64,000 nucleotides of DNA, taken from the NCBI GenBank assembly GCA_023333565.1, contig JAJKFH010003680.1, positions 1,922,001-1,986,000 of the forward strand, in the 5' to 3' direction. The first letter of the stretch is position 1; every line of letters starts with the position of its first letter. Source of the DNA: Puffinus mauretanicus. Lineage: Eukaryota; Chordata; Aves; Procellariiformes; Procellariidae. The translations under genes were made by a program, and so were the position numbers. Under the pieces are notes generated by a model. That model did no database searches, was not told the origin of the DNA, and worked only from the letters and a program-made list of their open reading frames with translations. Below, one piece after another: positions 60,301-64,000 of the stretch.

Positions 60301-63300
60301 TGGCTGCTCCTCCCACTGCTGTAAGGCAGGAGGGAAGAAGGGTCTTTATATCCCTGCCCCAGAAAGGGGAGCTACAAGAGAGCGGAAATAAAGACAGAAA
60401 TGTGGCAAGAAGGCCCAGGAAAAAATGAGCTCAAGATTTTGGTGGAATCTGGAAATGCAGGCTTTGCATTTTCGACAGGCCAGGGGAGACTGTGGAGGAA
60501 GGGATTCTTGGAGAGTGTTTAAAGCATGGAGATCGAGGTGATGGAGAGAATAAACACATCCCAGTCTCTTGCTGGACATACAGCCCCTCTTTGTCTTGCA
60601 AATGGTGTGGGGGGAAAGAGCAGGCTCAGCACCAGCTCTGCCCCTACCAGCATTTGGGGTTCTCTACCTTTTGTATCCATGCTTGAAAATTCACAGTCTC
60701 CCTCTGCTGAGAGGTGCACTTGCCCAGAAAAGGTGCCCCTGCACCTCAGTCCTGCCAGCCCTCTGGACTCACTGCTTGCCCCTTGCTCACTGCCTGTCCT
60801 CCCATCGCACTGCTCCTGGGGTGGAAACAGCATGGAGAGCCAGATTACTCCTGCAGGACCTAAACACCCAGACTTTGGTATGTCCAGTCTCAGCTTTTCA
60901 CTTTGTGGGCTTTGCTTCAAACTTCAGCACTGCACAGCACAGAAACCTCCATTATTGTGTGCTTGCACCAGGGCAAGTGAGAAGGACTTGCTTTAACAGC
61001 CCAGCACCTGAACAGGAGGGCTGGCCTTTAGGTTTCTCCTGCCACGCTCTCCAGCCCAAGTGGTCCGGGAAGCCCTTGCCTGGCCAGGTCCATGTTCATC
61101 CACTCAGGCTCTGGATGGATTCATGCCATTCTTGTGATTTGGAGATGTTTCCAGAAGCTCTGTTTCTTCACCATCTGAGTCTGATGTTCAAAGGACACAC
61201 TGTGGATCGTACTGCTCTGCAGGACGTCTGCTGATCTATCTCCTGGGGATGGACCCTCTGGGACATAAGGACTCTGGTACAGATTCCGCCTCCTGCCTGG
61301 TGTCACAGGGCTGTCTGCCACTTTGCAAAAGAAAAAAAATATGTGTTCTGCCATGGAAAGGTACAGCTTGTGTTATGCCAAGGACATAGTGAAGGGAAGG
61401 AACACAGAGTGCAGGCAGAGAGGGGGTGAAGTGTCCCTTACAGACATCTTCTTTTTCATGCACCCGTTTCACATGGCAGGAGCTGATCTAAGTGAAGTTT
61501 CTGTGGCCCTGCCGTGGCTCTTGCCCTTGGTGGCATGTTCCTGCTTGCCTCTGTGCCAGTGTTGGCTGAGCTAATCCGGGGAGTTGATCAGGCTGAAAAG
61601 TAACCCTGCAAAAACTGCTTTGTGTTCGGCCAAATCAGCCCCGTGCAACGGCTGTTTGCATGACCAGAGTCCGTCTCCTGGTGCAAGGGAAGGGGCTGTA
61701 TCGCAGGGGCTGAGGAAGGGTGGTTCCTGCCTTGTCGACATCAGAGGAGTTCAAATTGCCAGAGGACTGCGTGCATGGGGTTGAGGGGAAAGAGGAAGCA
61801 ATTAGTCCACAAATTCCCCAGCATCTGTTAACAGCAATCCACCTGGTTCCTGACCCGAGCCCAGCTTCCACTGCCTGTGAACTGACGTTGCTTCATCTGC
61901 CAAATGGTACACACCTGGCTTGAAGGTAAATCCCTTTGCTATCTCTTGCTTGGGTTATTGGTAAAGGTCGGGGTCCTGGGGAAGCTTGGTGCTGGTGTCT
62001 GCCTGGGCAGGCTGCACCAGGACCGGAGGAGCAGTTTGACCGGGATGAATCAGGAACTGTTTGTCCTGACAGTGCAAGTGGGCAGATCTGGGATCAGGCT
62101 CTGCTGATTCTGCTCTGAGGAATAGGAGGGAAGGAAGCAATTTCTGTAAATTTAGTAAGAAAGTCCTTAAATCTAATTGCTGGAAGTGGTTAGGGAAGCT
62201 GACAGACTATAATCAGCATCGTGACTTTTTTCCGGCTCATCAACAATGCCAGAGCTCTTCGGCTGCGCTCAGTGCAGTTCTGGTGCAGCCTGGTGAAAAA
62301 TGACAGAAAACCTCACCTGCTCACAGATCGATCCCACCTGCAAGGAGCAGCACAGCGCAGACCAAACACAAACGTGAAGTGTGTAAAGACCTCTGGCTGG
62401 AGAGCAGCCAGAAACATCTGTTTAGATGGGGTGTCCAGATTAGAAAATTGATGATAAAACACTTTCAGAGGATAATTATGCACAAACAACCATAGCAAAT
62501 GGGAAACTCAGGGCTAAAGTTAGGTTTAAATTGCAGTGGCCCTTCCAAGAGATGAGCTTTCCTAATGACAGTGCTGTGGCTGTGTGTTAACTGGGAATAA
62601 GAAGGGGTGGCACAGGTCTGAAGGACAGGAGGAGTGATAGCTGTTGCAGAAGGAAATTTCTTAGAGAGAGCAATAGGCAGCAAGGTCCATTATTCCTGAG
62701 AAAATATTCTTGAAATGTAGTGTCTCCACAAGATTTCAGAGAATTTCATCTATATCAGAGGCTGGGAGCTATTTCATTGATGTGATCAATGGGGGGAAAC
62801 GCTACCTGACACTGGACAGCCACTTTCATAAAGGGTCTTCTCTGTATTAATGTTAACTCATGTATTAATAAACAATTTTCTTGTAAATTACTAGAAATTT
62901 CATTTTTGCACCTAGAAAATAGTCAGAGAATTACAGAATATTCTGTGTTCTTATGTCATCCAGACTTGACTGCCTTGGGAGGGGGAGACTGTATTTCAGC
63001 CTCTATGACTGAATCACCAGGACACAGCTGCTTTGTGATCTCACATAATGTAGGGTGACATCACATGACTTAATGTGACATAATGCAGCATAGCATGACA
63101 TCTAAACTTTTTATCATGTGGGCTTTTAATGCACTTAGCAGAAGTCCAGGCACATGTTGAACCTCATTTGCACAGGCAGGGTGTAGCTGTCAGTGGGACT
63201 GATCACCATTTGGAAAGCAAAGGGCTTGTTCACATCTCTGGGGAGCAAAGTCAGATGCTCTGCTGGTACTGCTGAAAAGAGTTTTCTTCCAGGAAGCAAC

Positions 63301-64000
63301 AGGTTTGAATTTCAGTGGATTGTGGACTTCTAATTCCCTCTGGCTCACTTAAAAATCCTGGCCTTAATTCCTTCATTACAAATCATCTGAAGTCCTTTCA
63401 TTTAACTCTGCTGAGAAGCAGAGCAGAAAGGGGCAGCTGTTTATCAGGTTAAGTCAAAAAAAGGCAGGAGCATCTTGGGCAAGCTGAGACACCAGTGGGG
63501 TGCAGGGAAACGGGTTATTCACAGTCCAGCCAGTGACTCCTTGAATTTTTAAAAATGCACAGCACTGATCAGGGCAGGGACAGGCCCCTCCTCGACCAGC
63601 CATGATTTTGAATCCCTCTTTGATGAGCAGTCTGACCTGTCCTGGATAGGAGGTGTCTGACACCCGCCAACACTGCTTCTGCTCTTTGGCCGATGATTGC
63701 ATTCTGCTTTCCAGGGGAAACCTGAACAGCAGGAGTCCCTGAACCCCTGTGAGGGCTTCTCTGCTAAAGCTGTGAGATGGCATATTTGGCCATTGCTGCA
63801 CATGAATCAGAGGTCTCCACCATTCCAGACACATGATGCTCTGGGCCCATGCCTCAGTGATCCTGTAAGTTAAATCAACAGTTATGCTCTCCTGTGGCTG
63901 TCAGTGATGAAATCCATGTGCTATTTCATTTCCCAACATTCAGATCAACTGGGATTATACCAATGCCCGTAGTTTTCCCTTTATCACCCTGGAAAGTCAC
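57396..64000. other. Intergenic, nothing recognised to the window end
   Basis: About 6.6 kb without a recognised gene, RNA gene or repeat family on either strand. A local run of TGACAT/TAATG words near 63040-63105 is a short imperfect repeat. Confidence 0.45.

Noticed and set aside
35300..64000. Exons of expected CITED4 neighbours KCNQ4 or CTPS1
   Set aside because: I looked for the K-channel pore motif and the CTP synthase amidoligase motifs and saw none on either strand. Short exons could still be missed.
1..64000. CRISPR arrays, operons, phage or bacterial systems
   Set aside because: The sequence is vertebrate nuclear DNA with GT-AG introns, CpG islands and LINE fragments. No such structures were seen.

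Overview
This is a stretch of nuclear DNA from a vertebrate, almost certainly a bird. Two lines of evidence point that way. The two identifiable genes carry vertebrate exon structure and sequence (STX12 and a CITED4-type gene). The recognisable interspersed repeats are fragments of CR1 LINEs with the typical avian/sauropsid 3' end, including the repeated ATTCTATGA-like tail. Most of the window is non-coding, and almost all long open frames outside these two genes look like chance.

Layout. Positions 1-12791 (minus strand) hold STX12 (syntaxin-12, also called syntaxin-13), an endosomal Qa-SNARE. Eight complete coding exons can be placed exactly, with all reading phases matching. The window edge cuts the ninth (membrane-anchor) exon after 8 bases. 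A CpG-rich promoter region with NRF1-like, X-box-like and GC-box sites covers about 12400-13145. Positions 13.1-32.7 kb are intergenic, with a small plus-oriented CR1 tail at 28.2 kb and a long, old, minus-oriented CR1-type relic at 29.4-30.5 kb. Positions 33.2-35.2 kb (minus strand) hold CITED4, a CBP/p300-binding transcriptional co-regulator. It has a one-exon coding region, a predicted short intron in the 5' UTR, a TATA-like/GC-box/CCAAT promoter and a CpG island. From 35.3 kb to the end no known gene was recognised. This part holds four more CR1 fragments, a GGGAT tandem array, a purine-strand-biased tract, an orphan TATA-box candidate promoter, and a few unexplained open frames.

The two genes share a strand and lie about 21 kb apart, but they have unrelated jobs (endosome fusion and transcriptional co-regulation), so their adjacency looks like chromosomal history rather than a functional unit. 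The most interesting unexplained signal is an exon-like open frame at 35991-36184 (minus strand) with a good splice donor. Its phase would join the CITED4 coding exon in frame, suggesting a possible alternative upstream exon giving an N-terminally extended CITED4. This is inference and needs RNA evidence.
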